Shown: positions 33,485-47,510 of the stretch, one piece after another | Layout: every line of letters begins with the position of its first letter | How positions within the stretch are numbered: the stretch's first letter is position 1 | Assembly (NCBI GenBank): GCA_018105865.1 | Contig: CM030869.1 | Span: 1-64,000 of the forward strand | DNA: 64,000 nucleotides | Reading direction: 5' to 3' | Source of the DNA: Metaphire vulgaris | Taxonomy: Eukaryota; Annelida; Clitellata; Crassiclitellata; Megascolecidae | The notes under the pieces: generated by a model | Database searches by the model: none | Seen by the model: only the letters and a program-made list of their open reading frames with translations | Told to the model about the DNA's origin: nothing | Program-made: the position numbers and the translations under genes

Positions 33485-34597
33485 TCATCTTTATTCGTGA
33501 CAAGCACAGCATAAAAAATAGTACACAACCAGTAGTACACAACCAAGGAAAACACAAATCAACTGAACAAAACTAAGTAATAATAATAATAAAATAATAA
33601 TAATAAAATAAACCTAATAATAAACAAATAAACTAAGCACAAACTTTTACACAGTACAGCCTCTGACCTCAGACAAATCCTAGTAATGCACTGAGCAAAG
33701 TACAGTGGCTTCTTCTCATATCTATTAACAAAGGATGTTTGTCGCTTTTCTACAATAGCATGCATACTATCCAAACCCGTCAGGACTCTGATATACTCGA
33801 CATTATCTGCCTCACATGTTTTAAAAATTTTGCACACAACTACTCGAATCAGTCTGTCAAGAGCATTAAGAATACTTTTGTTTGGAAATGTGGCTTCCAT
33901 ACCATACAATACAATAGGTAGACAGTAGCTCTTTACTAGGTTAACGCATATTAATTCTGAAGCGGCAGCTCTGCTGCGACTATACAAGCAATTAAACGTG
34001 CGGAAAAATTTTAATTTAGCTTCTGAAATAGATAACCCGAAGTGCCTGCCCTTTTCAGTGTCACCCCGAGATACCTAATTTCTCCACAAATGGCAAGGCA
34101 ACACCATCCAGGACCAATACAGCACATGCGATATTGCAACGTGTCCCAACCCTCATCACCATAGATTTCTTCACATTAAATTTCAAATCCAAATCCACAA
34201 AGTCATTGGTGCAAATATCCAGCATGTGCTGCATGCCGGATATAGAGTGTGACACCAATAAGATATCATCAGCATACAATAAACATCCAACAAACAAATC
34301 ATTGATATAGCAGCCATATCCAGAATTTTGCAACTTTAAAATTACATCATCAATATAAACAGCAAATAGCAAAGGCGAAAGAACCCCTCCTTGTCGTACC
34401 CCAGCCACTACAGTAAAAGATTCTGATAAGGCATTACCCCATCTAACCATAACATTACATTTGGAATACCAGTTGAGTAAAACTTCAATGAAATACCAAG
34501 GGGTTTTCCTTTGTATCAGCTTCAGAAACAGCCCATAGTGACTAATTTTGTCAAAAGCTTTCGAAATGTCAAGAGCAGAAATGACAGCTGTGCATGA
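33485..34597 (-). mobile_element. 5'-truncated LINE with reverse transcriptase remnant
   Basis: Flanked by an 8-bp duplication ACTTTTAA (33477-33484 and 34598-34605). Minus-strand translation gives ALDISKAFDKISHYGLF (RT motif A), VRQGGVLSPLLFAVYIDD (motif B), GCLLYADDILLVSHS (catalytic YADD) and, after frameshifts near 34070 and 34020, RYLGVTLKR, SELICVNLVKSYCLP, YGMEATFPNKSILNALDR and NVEYIRVLTGLDSM. The N-terminal endonuclease half is absent. The 3' end (ATCTTTATTCGTGAC complement) is at 33485. The same flanks without the LINE are at 49743-49933, so the insertion point is confirmed by an empty site. Confidence 0.93.
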
Positions 34598-34628
34598 ACT
34601 TTTAACAGGCAAGTGAAGAGGCCCTTGT

Positions 34629-34810
34629 GACAGCGTCGCCACGGGGGACAAATGAGGGCAACTGCCCCCAACCTGCCCCAGACCACCTACCAGATTCGCC
34701 AAAATCCCGTGACGAAGTTTTCTGTGCAGCGGGTGAGGGGTGGGTAAGGAATCTGACACGCTAGCCCCTTTTGCCTCCCCTCCAACCAAAAATTCCTGGC
34801 GACGCCACTG
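34629..34810 (-). mobile_element. CAGTGGCGTCGCCAGG-family MITE
   Basis: Right end CCTGGCGACGCCACTG, left end ACAGCGTCGCCACGG. Adjoins the inverted copy of the 350-bp repeat at 34811-35085. Confidence 0.85.
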
Positions 34811-35085
34811 CAAATGGCTCATTATTTTTCTTGGCATTTCGAAAGCTCAAGAAAATAATTTAGACAGAATATATTGACAATTCTAGTACGGTTTGACACA
34901 ACAAAGATGGGGACATAAGAATATGTGGTTTTAATTCGTTTCATCACTCTTCTGAATTTTTGCATATCTATACTGTAGCACTAGTCCTTGCGTTGTTTAA
35001 TTTCAAACAAGGTATCAATTTTATAATATTGTGTGGTCTATAAACCCTGTAATAGAAGAAACCAGCTCCCTTAAGCGCCATCTAG
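34811..35085 (-). repeat. 350-bp repeat unit, inverted copy, truncated
   Basis: Reverse complement of 49290-49565 (CAAATGGCTCATTATTTTTC through CCTTAAGCGCCATCT). It is cut off by the element at 35086. Confidence 0.85.
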
Positions 35086-35311
35086 TGGCGTAGCGTGACT
35101 TTTGGGGCCCGGGGGCATCTTTGCCGTGGGGGCCCCAAGTTTCGAGCTGACGAGCAAAAAAAAACTTTATCGCCTCCTTTTTTTAGCCTGACGAGCAAAA
35201 AAAGTTGTCATCGCATCATTTCTAGGGTTAAATTGCGGTTAACCCTAACATAACCCTAGCTTAGACCCCTCTTCGGGGGCTGTCAACAAAGTGCCCCCCG
35301 TTACGCCACTG
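35086..35311 (-). mobile_element. CAGTGGCGTARCGTG-family MITE, copy 2
   Basis: AGTGGCGTAGCGTGACTTTTGG at the left and TTACGCCACTG at the right; the interior has CTGACGAGCAAAAAAA twice and ATAACCCTAGC. It is the reverse orientation of 7403-7670. No matching target duplication. Confidence 0.8.
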
Positions 35312-35384
35312 TGTTCCGAAGATCAGAGTTTCCAGCAACTTATTGGGCGACCAGTACCACTTCTGGTCGAAAGCGGGTTTCTGG

Positions 35385-35386
<2 letters not shown>

Positions 35387-35466
<80 letters not shown>

Positions 35467-35515
35467 TATAATATATATATACCGTATAATATATATATAC
35501 CGTATAATATATATA
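35387..35515. repeat. (AT)n microsatellite with ATACCGTATAAT variants
   Basis: A long AT dinucleotide tract; open frames across it are artefacts. Confidence 0.95.
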
Positions 35516-36639
<1,124 letters not shown>

Positions 36640-38317
36640 GTAATAATGTGATGTAGATAAATCCCTGCTAGATCCCCGTTTAGGGTAGGAGAGGAAGGGA
36701 GGACAGGGAAGGGGGAAGCTGCTTCCAGCAGCCAGGGGGGATGGGCGCCCCTGCATTCAACAATAATAGAGCGGCTAAGTCCTCGGCTTTTTAGGCGAGA
36801 CCTTACCCACGCGGGACAAAGATTTACAGAGCCATCGTGTAAAAGGGGGCGGGGTTCCCCCTTTTCATTTCAGTTGCAATGGGAAGATGGAAAGGAGGTC
36901 GCCATCGTAAACTTAGCTAGATTTAATTTAGAGTGACTTAGGAGGTATTACTGCCTGTGTGAGTTGAGAACCGCTGAACTGCTATGCAATCCCTTATGAC
37001 CTAAACATTTTGTATTCGCTATTGGATGTTTTAAAGTTGTCCAATATAAAATATAAATGGCGAATGGCCGTAAAATAGCTGATTTGTCGACTGATTCTTC
37101 TGCACATTGTGAAGTGGCGCTATAGAAGTTTAAGATTTAGTTGATTAGATTGGCCTAAAATTTGCTTAATGTCCGATGATCTCCCTAAATGAGTTGTTTC
37201 AAATTGATTACCGGTAGCACCTAGGAGGAATCTACTGAAAAAGACATTAAGAATCTCCTTGTTTATTTGAAAATAGTTATAACGTGACTTAGCTCCTCCC
37301 CTTTTGGCGCAAAGCAGAGGCGAGGGAGTCGGATCGACGGTTGAGAAGAGCGGCATTCGAACAAAAGCTGTGGCGAGGTAAGTTTCGCAATGCGATTTAA
37401 CTTGAAATTGTTTAATTTAATGTGATAGAAATGTGAGCGCTGGAGTAGAAATGGACGGCAGATACTGTGGCCTATATAGTTTAAGCGAGGTTTAAGTATA
37501 AACGAGAAATATATAGAAGCCGCGATTGACGTCAGATTAAAAATTTTCTGGGATTAAAATGCTAATTATTGTTTAATTGCCAGAATTTTCTGGCGTAAAT
37601 CTCTGATGATTTGATAGCGGGGAACATAGTCGTCAGGTATAGGCCCTATTCGTCCAAAAAGGTATGGATTACTGGAGGTAATCAGCGAAACCGAAAATTT
37701 TTTCTGCCAATTTGGCTAGATTTAATAGCCTGTAACAATCGTTATGTTATGCTTAATCGTAGAGAACCCTGCTAGCTCTAATCTGATTCATATTGGGCGA
37801 AGGATGCTATTTAAAATTTCAGAATTTGTCTGGATAGTAGGCACAGAGCTCGAATTGCTGGGGGGTTGGGGGGGAGGTCAGCCCCCTTTAAAATGGCAGA
37901 CCCTCCCTAGAGAAATGCAAAAAAGTTTTGCAAATGACAAAAGTGTAAATTCTTGAAACACCACGCTCGCCATGACCCCCTTTCATTTTCTCACAATTCA
38001 GGCACTGAGTAGGCATATGAGATAGGCCCTAAAACTGTAAGGATTGCACACGGTAGCCGACTTAGAAATTAGTAAAGTGTTAGATTTTGTAGTATTTATA
38101 TTTAAGATTCTCACTACTACACTAGTTGCCTAAATTACGGGATATCTCTATCCCTTCAGGCAAACTTTCTCTATTCCTACCCTTAAAACTTCCCTTTGCA
38201 TAATAAATTATTTTTTTGATTTTCAAGTATTTTTATAGAATAAAATAATCATGTATTTTAGCTAAGGGCTTGTTTAGCTGAGCTCAGTTTTAAAATCAAA
38301 TATAAGACAATGCATAT

Positions 38318-38322
<5 letters not shown>

Positions 38323-38372
<50 letters not shown>

Positions 38373-38373
38373 G

Positions 38374-38407
<34 letters not shown>
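38323..38407. repeat. (AT)n microsatellite
   Basis: AT tract interrupted once by AAAAAGCT. Confidence 0.95.
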
Positions 38408-38410
<3 letters not shown>

Positions 38411-39089
38411 AGCACAGAGATACTCAAGACATATGGAGGTATGATGTGTATAACTCATGAACTGATGATGAATAAATTAAATAAGTGTGTGTGTGTGTTT
38501 AAAAAAGTGTTTAGAAAAATCAGACATTAAAATATGAAAAACACTATAATTCACATTAAGGATGGTATTAGAAACTCCCTCCCATGTTATATGGCTTATT
38601 AGTATTTAATTATTACAATAGAATAGAACTGAAGAAGTGTCATATCCCAAATAGCAGCTTTAGTTTCAATATAAAGATATCTGCGAACTCTGCTGCCATC
38701 CTGCAATTTACTGTGCATTCTCAAACATTTTGGATACTGTTTGTTTTAGGCAAGGAATGAATCTTTTCAGTCTCTCCAAGGTGTTGGAAATTACTGAAAC
38801 TCAGTCATCAAATGAAAAGTCATGCAAGAACGCATCATTTTAATCTTCCAATGTGTGAATTATCCCATCTTTTTTCATGTATCAGAAGAGAATTAATACA
38901 GACAAGGTCAGTAAATAATTTCTTTTCACATCTCTTTGTGCAAAATGTAGGAGGATTGACTGGACATAAATTGTATTCTTAAACCGTGGTGTGTGGTTCT
39001 AAAAAATTGGCACAATAATTCCGGTTGGTGTGTTAAAGCTTCCAGCTTTTCAGCCAAAAGGGGTGATTGAAGGGCACCATACTTAAAGG

Positions 39090-39520
39090 AAAATGTAAGA
39101 TCAGCATTTTCACATGATCCTCGTGCAGACCTGAGCAATGGGTATACAATCCTCACCAATTTTTCGGCCGAGCGAGATTGTATTTCCGCTGCGCAGATTT
39201 GCATGTGGCTTGTTCAACGAGTTGGACAAACGGGATTGCATCTCCGTCAGGCAGATTTGCATGTGGCCCATTTGGCCTGTTGGACGGGATTGTATTTCTG
39301 CTGTGTGGAATTACATGTGGCTCGTGCCAACTAGTTAAATGGGATTGTATTTCTGTCTCGCGGATTTGCATACTGTTTGTTTGACTTGTTGGACAAGATT
39401 GTATTTCTGTTCAGCGGATTTGCATTCTGCTCGTTCGGTGAGTTGGGCAGGATTGTATATCTGTCGCGCAGATCTGCATGAGGATCTTTTGACAATGCTG
39501 ACCTTGCATTTTTCTTAAAA
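39090..39520. repeat. Fold-back element with five to six ~54-bp repeats
   Basis: Left arm AATGTAAGATCAGCATTTTC...CCTCGTGCAGA, right arm GCAGATCTGCATGAGG...AATGCTGACCTTGCATTTTT. Between them units begin GATTG(T/C)AT(T/C)TC at about 39174, 39232, 39286, 39341, 39395 and 39449. Most carry ATTTGCAT about 22 bp from the unit start. It is more regular than the copies at 19622-19966 and 22305-22665. Confidence 0.85.
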
Positions 39521-40020
39521 CTTTGGGGCATATTTTTCTGAAAGAAATGGCACAGTTGCAGCCAGCATATAAAAATAGTTTAAAAATACAAAGTTTTGTC
39601 AATCGATTTAAAATTGATCCAATTTTAAGGAGGTCAATAAATGAAGATATTTGAAATAGTTGTGTGAAAATGCTGCTTACGGTAAGTAGGTGCTGTATCT
39701 GCAATGCATCGATATAAATATGAAAATCTCTTGCAATCTGCCACCGTCCATGAAGACAACACGAGAAGACATCACTGGAATCAGACGACTCGAAGAAGAC
39801 ATCACGGTCTCTCAGCTACCAGTTAGTGTGACCTCAAGCCTCTGAAATCAGATTATGCCTCTTTGAAGCTGTATCTCAATGGATTGCTGTGGAATCAGAT
39901 GACTTGAAATTGATCATTGGTGGGATCTGTAGCCAGGTAACAGATTACCTACCAAAACCATTTTTTGTGCTAATGAAAGAGTGGATGATCGGTTTTCTCT
40001 CAATTTTCGTAAGATCTTCT

Positions 40021-41859
40021 GGACAAGATTTGCAACAAATTAATTTAATTAATGGGTAATTATTGTTTAGTTGACAAATTAAATAATGTTTTCTCAAGTG
40101 TAATCAGAGGAGCGTAAATTCAGTCATTTTTGTTTTTTGATTGGTGGCTCCGCTGCTGTGAAGAATTCTGTCCAACACATTATTCACGATGACTTACATT
40201 TGAGGTGCCTGAAGAACGAAGATATAGCCAAAATAAAAAGGGTGCAGGATCTATTGACTCACAGTGTATTGTTTAATTTCATATTCAGACTGTTGATGTG
40301 GACTGTTTTAATCAACATGTTTTTAGCTTTTTAGCACCCCACCTACAATGAAAGGCTCTGAAGGATTTGACAACTCAATTGCACTGAGAGAAACATGTTT
40401 TTTCAATTGACTATTTTGCGTGTTTTTCAGAGAAAACTTTTTGACTGACGAAGTTTCTCCTGTCAGAATCTTGGTCGGTCCAGAGTCACTTGGTCGGGAA
40501 ATTTCACCACCAATGTGATATGTTATTCTCTGTTTCCTCATCTGTTTGGCTTAAACAGCACTGCTGTTATACTACAGCCACTGTTCCACAAGTTAGTTTA
40601 TATCAGGCTCTCTTTCACAAGTGAGTTTATATGACGGTGTTTATTCTTGTGGGTTTAGTTCAATCAAATTCATTAATTTTCTATTGATGCAACTTGGAAT
40701 CATTTATCATATTATCTGTTTACTTTTGTAAAAATTGTTTTGTTATGGTAGCTGTATGTGTTAATTGCAATTTATCAATAACGTCTTAAATGTCTGTGAA
40801 TGACTTTCAGGTTTTCATGCATCTGATTGGATGATGTATGACATCATTAGGCAGCGGTTTCTATGGAATTTCCTTCTCACCACTGGTGCTTGAAGAAATG
40901 TACTGACTATACGAGATTCATTGCATCTTAAGGAAGTGCTCAACATGTGTAAATGGTTATGTAAGATTGTCAATCAATAATTGCGGTACTTGTGATTTCA
41001 TTTATCTCGTACCTCCCCTCCTTATTAGATCTTATTTTGAAACCAAGGTCGGTTTAACTGGTTGAGAGGATTGATGGGTCAAGAACGGATTTAAGTATGG
41101 GTAAAATAACTCATTTTAGTCTGGCGCGTCTCGGCTGGATGATGTACCATGACCTAGGCAGCGAAGGTCATGCCTATGCAGCTGACCTCTTGCTCGCCAT
41201 AGTTATTTAAGTGGTTTGAATTTGTCAAAGAATAATAATACTGTGCTCAACGACTGTTTTATGCATAAATATCGAATTTTGAGGGTAATACATCTGTTGT
41301 TGATAATCAGCTTATTCCTTATTCATCTTAACGTGAAACTGTTGGCAGAGGATTTATATTGGTTTTAGAGGTTGATTCCGTTCAGAAACAGAATCTGAAT
41401 GCTGCCAAGAGTTGAAGATACGGTGTCTCCACTTTTTGTAAAATGTGTCTTCTGTGTGGCCAATCCCGCTCCTGGCTTTTGTTTAGGCCCCAGCAGTCCC
41501 GTGGCAGCAGACAAAGGTTTATTTTACAAAACGTTTCACCTGTTATGCGTATCGCATAAAAAATTTTTGACATCAAGCTCAGTGCCGGTCTGCATTAGTC
41601 AACAATACGAAACACCGACGCAGCCTACTCCCTTTTATCCTTTTCCTTTACATATTTTACAGTTCGCTCTGCGAAACCGACGTGGCGACGATGACGTCAA
41701 TATATATAACCTTTACACTTCAGTGGCGTTCTGGTAGTCGTTACTGTATCCGCCTGGGCCCCAAAATTTGACTCCCCGGGCCTCCACGGTGCTTAATCCG
41801 GCACTTATCTATGGTTTTTCAGTAGTGCCATTGTTCTCGTTAAGCTTCCTGCAAACTCG
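40021..41859. other. No gene recognised
   Basis: AT-rich. A hAT-like AGTGGCGTTCTGG at about 41723 has no partner end that I could find. Confidence 0.4.
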
Positions 41860-42530
41860 CCCCGAAACATATACTATATTTAATTGAAACCATTTAAATA
41901 TGGCGAGCTAAAAGAGGTTTTAAATCTTAATATTTAAACCAAGGAATATAAAATTCATACGAGTGGACTTTCACTGGTGGCGTTCACAGAACTTAGGGCC
42001 ATTACTGTAAGCTTACCTATAATTAGATGATTTTTTGCGCCATCTAGCACTGGAACTGACCTGCCATAGAAGGTCAAGCTTGAGCTAAAAATATACCATA
42101 AATATTATTTGAAGTTATTTGAATAATGTCAAGAATAATGATAGAAATATAACTATATTAAGTGTTATAAATATCGAATTCCAATACAGTATAAAACTGG
42201 ACCATGATGCTGTTTCTTATTCCAGATATTCGAACTTAACGCCATTAACTGTTGGCAGAGTGATTTTTTGGCCATAGAAGTTGAATCCGAAACTTTCAAC
42301 AGACTTGGATGTTCTTAGAGGAATAGAAATATGAATATTTTTTTAAATTAAAATGTCATCTTCTGTGTGTTAATGTCCTGTATTTGTTTAGGCCAGCATA
42401 TACCAAGTATAGGGCCATACTTGACAGGTTTATCTATTGAAAGTGAAATTTCGCTTTAAGGCAAAATAAATAAGAATTTAGAATTTATGTTAAAAATTCC
42501 AAAATATAACGGCCATGGGCCTATGCCTAA
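41860..42530 (+). repeat. Old dispersed repeat, copy 1
   Basis: Shares in order ACTATATTTAATTGAAA, CATTTAAATATG, GTGGACT, TCACAGAACT and AAAATATAACGGC with 43915-44560. Strongly diverged and non-coding. Confidence 0.6.
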
Positions 42531-42656
42531 TGTCAATGCCAGTAGGATTATCCATAATGCATTTTTTTATCCGTCTGCCTAAATGAAACTGAAAAATTGA
42601 AAAAGGACTTACAGTTATTGTAAAATAAATTTCAAGAATCAAAATATAACTTGAAA

Positions 42657-43230
42657 GGCGCTGTCCATTAATGATGTCAACAAATGTGCCACATTTTGGC
42701 GTTCTAATTGTTAGCATTTTATTTTGGCCTGGGACCCCATGTCAAACGTTTGACCCCCTAAGATGGTGGTGGGATCCCCAAGTTTAAGTTATTTTTTGTG
42801 CAGTTCATTAACCCTTACCATTTTTGCTCATCGAATGACTCCTTTGTTGATAAGCTGCAAAACCAATGGTGACTATTGACATTAGCAATCGCCGTGATTG
42901 CGATCAACAATCAGCCAAAGAAAATTCAACGCGCGAAGCGCATCCATTAATTGTTTGTCAACAATTTAGGGAGTTTTCGGAAAATTTTGACTTGCTCAAC
43001 CAATCAGGTCCAAGAGAAACCAAACGTCAGCCCTTTCACTTTTTTTTTCAAATAATAAAAAAATCTAGGTCAGCCCATCAAATAATCTGCCAATGGAAAA
43101 AGACAAGAGAAAAAGGGTCATCACCACCACATTTTGACACAATTGATATAAATTCGAAAAAAAGGGAAAAATGGTCATCACCACAAAAATCATAACCTTT
43201 TATTGGGACCTGGGATTGATCTTGGGATAA
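42657..43230. mobile_element. GGGGCTGTCC-family remnant
   Basis: Begins GCGCTGTCCATTAATGATGT and contains GGTCATCACCAC, ATAACCTTTTATTGGGACCTGG in family order. Heavily diverged. Confidence 0.55.
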
Positions 43231-44186
43231 TCAAAAAAGAAAGTGATAAAAGGGGCTATATGGCTGGACAGTTGTTGAAAAACTCCAGTCCAAAAATTGT
43301 ATACATGAATGATAAAAAAAAAACAAACTGAATCTCCCTTCAAAACTCAACGTTATGGACTGAAATCAATGATCTGACCAACCTAAAGTAGTGCTTTTTT
43401 TATTTAAAACAGACTTATTTTAATATTACACTTATTATTGATTATTATTATTATTATCAAGACAACTAAGTGATGGGGGTGATGCATTATGGTGAATAAA
43501 TTGGCTAAATCACCAATGACACCACAAAGCAGGGACCATGAATTTCTCTGAGCCTCAGAGAAATAGAGTGAGTAAGGCTTTCGAAAACAGACTTTTCACT
43601 GACCCATTTACTTACTGATGCAATGCAACAACATTTTTAAAATCATCATTTTGCAAATATTAACTAATATTCGTCAGCCATGATTTTTCTGAGCCTCATC
43701 AAAATTATAGGCTGTGGCTTAATTGGTGCTGTATAGAAAATCGCCCCATTTACGTTCAAACGATAAAAAACATTTTAAAATCAACTCACAATGCTAATGT
43801 AGTGTATGCACCACCTTATACAGTTGCATGCCTTCAGGCTGATATTAATTATATACTGATTTCAAGCATGCTATGGTTCTTGCAGAGCTTCATGCAGAGT
43901 AAGAATGTATGAATCATATACTATATTTAATTGAAAGGCATTTAAATATGTCCGAGTAAATAAGAATTGTGGATCTTAATTTTATGTTAGAAATCTAAAA
44001 TTCTATAGTGGACTCATTACACAATGCAAGTTTCACAGAACTAGGACATTATCTTATGGTGCAGATGATTTTTGACTAACATCTATGTGATTTTGATGGA
44101 ACTGAACGAGAGGATTTTTGATTATAAAAATATATAATCCCCGTGCCTATTAGGCCCAACTGTTTGAATAATATAAACTGTGATAG

Positions 44187-44245
44187 GGTTGTCCATTAAT
44201 TATGTCAACAATTTAGGGAGGGAGTTTGAAAAAGTTTGACAGCTG
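44187..44245 (-). mobile_element. GGGGCTGTCC-family end fragment
   Basis: GGTTGTCCATTAATTATGTC followed by AATTTAGGGAGGGAGTTTG. Confidence 0.65.
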
Positions 44246-44254
44246 TGATGGGGA

Positions 44255-44430
44255 CTCAATGATAGGAAATAAAGCAAGAGGAAGACCCAGGAAAAGTTGG
44301 GACATCAGAGAAGATATGAGCATGAAAGGAATTTCAATCATAGAAAATATAGACAATTAACAGAAGATAGAACTTTAAATTAACATTTTGTCTAGCTATT
44401 GTTGCAAGAGTTGAGGGAGCAAAAATGATT
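44255..44430 (+). pseudogene. LINE reverse transcriptase tail fragment
   Basis: The plus strand reads NKARGRPRKSWDIREDMSMK, then LTEDRT and AIVARVEGAKMI after frame changes. It is the 'GRP-K-W---I--D' tail of non-LTR elements. Confidence 0.7.
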
Positions 44431-44455
44431 TTAGAAAGTTAGTATATATATATAA

Positions 44456-44524
44456 AGTTAACTACTTACCTCTAGTTTAAATTTAGTTGTAGTTAAACTG
44501 TTTTTAGTTAGTTGCCCATCACTG
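44456..44524. mobile_element. hAT end fragment, CAGTGATGGGCA family
   Basis: TAGTTAAACTG repeats running into GTTGCCCATCACTG; the left half is missing. Relative of 23971-24792. Confidence 0.7.
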
Positions 44525-44569
44525 CATACATTTATGTTAAAAAGAGCAAAAAATATAACGGCATGGTTA

Positions 44570-47180
44570 TGAAATTGAGAGGCCAATGACGAGCAGATCG
44601 CTGCCATTTTGTCCTCTTGAGTCGAATCCACACACGCTGAAGAAATTGGTCTTGAAGATCCACTCAGGCAGTGACAGAAATAACTCTGCTGCTGTTGAAG
44701 TCCTGAATTTGAGAAGCAGTGATATATTGCTGAGCTGAAATTAAAAATTGTTTGCAGTTAGTTCAGTAAAACTGATATTATGTCAAAAACAGTTTGACCC
44801 CTGAAATATAAAGTATAAGTAAAATATGGACACCAAAAATTAAATTAAAAAGTAGTAATTATTAGTTGGAGTAAAATTAACTTTTTCTCCCATTTTATTT
44901 CAAATTTATGTTCATGCCAGACTGTTTAGGCAGACCGCAGTTTGTACTTCTGCTGTCTCCCGGTTTATTCTTACAAACATTTCATTTATCTTGACTCTCA
45001 AGTGTCTAAATAGAAAAGTACGAGTTTATCTAAACAGCTTGCTGGTAGAAAAAGGGAGTGATATTTGGCAGCTTTTTAAAGTATGACCAGGGCACCTACA
45101 AACATGAAGCTCAAAAGCAGCATTGCATATTGAAACATTTACATTTGATTGCAGACTTGCAGTCATTGCACACATACTGATATTGTCCCCATCTGATAGT
45201 GACAGCCTAGGTATTGCACTAAATGTTTCTGTGCATGCAATAGTAAGTGGCAGTCGTTCGTATTTGTTATGTTGCACTGTATAATAATGCTGTGCATTCA
45301 GCATATTAGCCGTGACTTACTGCTGTCAAATGAAATAAATGGAGTGGAAGCCTGCAGTCTGGAAGGTCTGATATATATATAAAACTGTAATTAAAAGTAA
45401 AAGTAATTTTATTTTGGAAAATTAAAAGTATAATAATAATTATTTACAAAGTAAAATTATAACTGAAATTGAAAACTGTAATTGAAAGTGAAAGTCAAAT
45501 TAGAAAGCCAAAACTAAAGAGTAAAAGTAATTATTTTTGGAAATAAAATGTCACTGCAGAGAAGCATCTTCAATGAGAGAATACACAGAAGATTCAGCAG
45601 GAGACGAAACTGCCAGTCGCTCGAGGTAGATCTGGATAAGCAACGCGTTGCCAAACGGTAGTCGAGTCCACAAGATGATGAACCAGATGACGGCTGATTA
45701 TTCCCCTAAAATGACAATCAATATACAAAATTCAGACAACCAGTTAAATAGAATCAATTGCTGCTCACATTGGCCAGATAATCAATTCATTGAGACTTTC
45801 CAAAACATGGGCAGCCTCAAGATAATCCCATATGATTAGCTGTTCACCCTCTCGCTGCGATGAAGCTGTGAGCTTGAGAGGGAGACCCCCCAGAAATTTT
45901 AGAATTAAAATGTTGAGGTTAGATTTGACTTTCAAAATGTTTAGAACAAACACCAAAAACTAACAATTTTAGAGAAATAGGGAAGGTCCAAAGAAGAAAA
46001 CAAATTGTCTTTCAACAGTTAATCAGATTATATTACATTTATATTAGATATATTCTATTTCAAGCGCACGGAGAAAAACAAATGAGAAAATTCTTTTAAC
46101 TTTTAAAATTTAATGCCGCCAAGCTAAAATACATTATTGTTATAACTGTTGAGAGATTACAAATTTGTTTTCAGTCTACCCCAAAACAAGGAGGAATTCC
46201 CATCCTGGAAAAAATACACACACAAATACAGATATACACAAACACACACAAATATAGGTACCGGTACACACAGTCATACAGATAGGGCAACTTGAAGCTC
46301 TCTGTGATCCTGCTTTTGTGTCCTGAAGCTGAAGTACCTGTACCTGTACAGAAAGTCATAAAAAACCATAGGCCTATACAAGATCAATCATAAATGCAGT
46401 TTACAAAGAAATAAAATGGCACCGTGCATCCTGGAAAAAGTACAGAATTAACTAATTGCCAATAAAAGAAATAAACCAAGCACATTAAATAGCCTATAGA
46501 AAATGACGGACGGCATCGCAACCGCAGTAAACGAAAGACGGCCGTCGGAAAAAGCAACGCTGTGAAACCGGCGCTCACACAAAAACTTGACTGCACCAGC
46601 CACAGCACCGAACGAAACACACACAACAAACAGCCGCAACCAAAGTGAAACAAAGAGCCAGCCAAAACCAAAGAAACCGGATGCTGGAATCAACGAATAC
46701 AAGACATGATGGACCCCTGTGTGGCAAAAATAGATCCTGAAAACAAGAAACACAAACTGGAGTTGACTTTGATGATGCTCGAGGGTCTTTCTCTTGCTTG
46801 GAGGTCTTTGCTTTCTTGAGTGACATCTACAACAACATTTAACCCTCCCCGCAACGATTCACAAGGTTGCAATTGCCAATTATACAGTACAGACAGATTC
46901 AATTATACAATACAGATTCACAAGGTTGCAATTATACAGTAGCCTTCAATGTCAATACTGCTAAAACAAAATACTTTAGGTCTACTGTATATTAAGAGTT
47001 ACAATAGCAAATTATGCATCATCAAACCGAATGAACTGTAAAAAGGAAATTTTTAAGAAGCCCAGATTTCACAAAAAAACCAGATCTGGGAAAAAAGCGC
47101 TGGCATAACTGATCGTTGAACTGTAAATCAGTGAGTGTCCGACATCTAACATTATTATTATACATGACAATTTTTAAGAG
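44570..47180. other. No gene recognised
   Basis: Contains hAT-like subterminal AAAGTAAAAGTAATT tracts (45380-45540) and CA-rich simple sequence (46205-46275). Hydrophobic minus-strand frames at 46384-46902 overlap each other in several phases and show no domain. Confidence 0.4.
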
Positions 47181-47189
47181 CCATAAGCA

Positions 47190-47510
47190 TAGCTAACATA
47201 TGCCAGAGTCAAAAGCGATTTACAAGAATGAAGTATTAAAAAGTACGTCTTCAGTTGTTTTCGGATCCGATACGGCGATGTCTCGACCGTCAACGTTGTT
47301 TGTGAACGAGTTGCATGAGGAAGGGCCACAAGTCGGAAGGACCTGCCCCTCAAACCCCGCCGTCTTAAGCGCCGGAGGGACGATCAGATGATTGCTGACC
47401 TCGAGCTTAGTAGAGAGCGGCGTTCGACCGTTGAGGATCTTTCGGACAGGAATGTAGTAGTAGTCAACTTCTATAGCGCCATCGTAGTAGTACATCAGCA
47501 CCAGTCGACG
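47190..47510 (-). repeat. Possible SINE/LINE 3' end
   Basis: Ends (minus strand) in CTGGTGCTGATGTACTACTA, CGATGGCGCTATAGAAGTTG and a TACTAC run. The same terminal words occur at 59680-59900, 37105 and 9080. The head was not identified. Confidence 0.45.

Larger units (their letters stand above)
37330..40020 (+). repeat. Segmental duplication, copy B
   Basis: Direct-order counterpart of 18080-23240 without the hAT and without the inverted middle. It holds an (AT)n tract (38323-38407) absent from copy A. Divergence is large enough (many substitutions and indels) to suggest an old event. Confidence 0.75.
43915..44560 (+). repeat. Old dispersed repeat, copy 2
   Basis: Counterpart of 41860-42530, interrupted by a GGGGCTGTCC-family piece (44187-44245), a LINE tail (44255-44430) and a hAT end (44456-44524). 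Confidence 0.55.

Noticed and set aside
34600..34837. N-terminal part of a 258-codon minus frame continuous with the RT
   Set aside because: This part is MITE sequence and target flank outside the ACTTTTAA duplication; the join to the RT is accidental.
39174..39480. CRISPR-like regular array
   Set aside because: The ~54-bp units are contiguous tandem repeats with no separate unique spacers, and the DNA is animal.
46384..46902. Overlapping hydrophobic minus-strand frames suggesting membrane proteins
   Set aside because: Several phases are open at once, with low complexity and no splice or family support.
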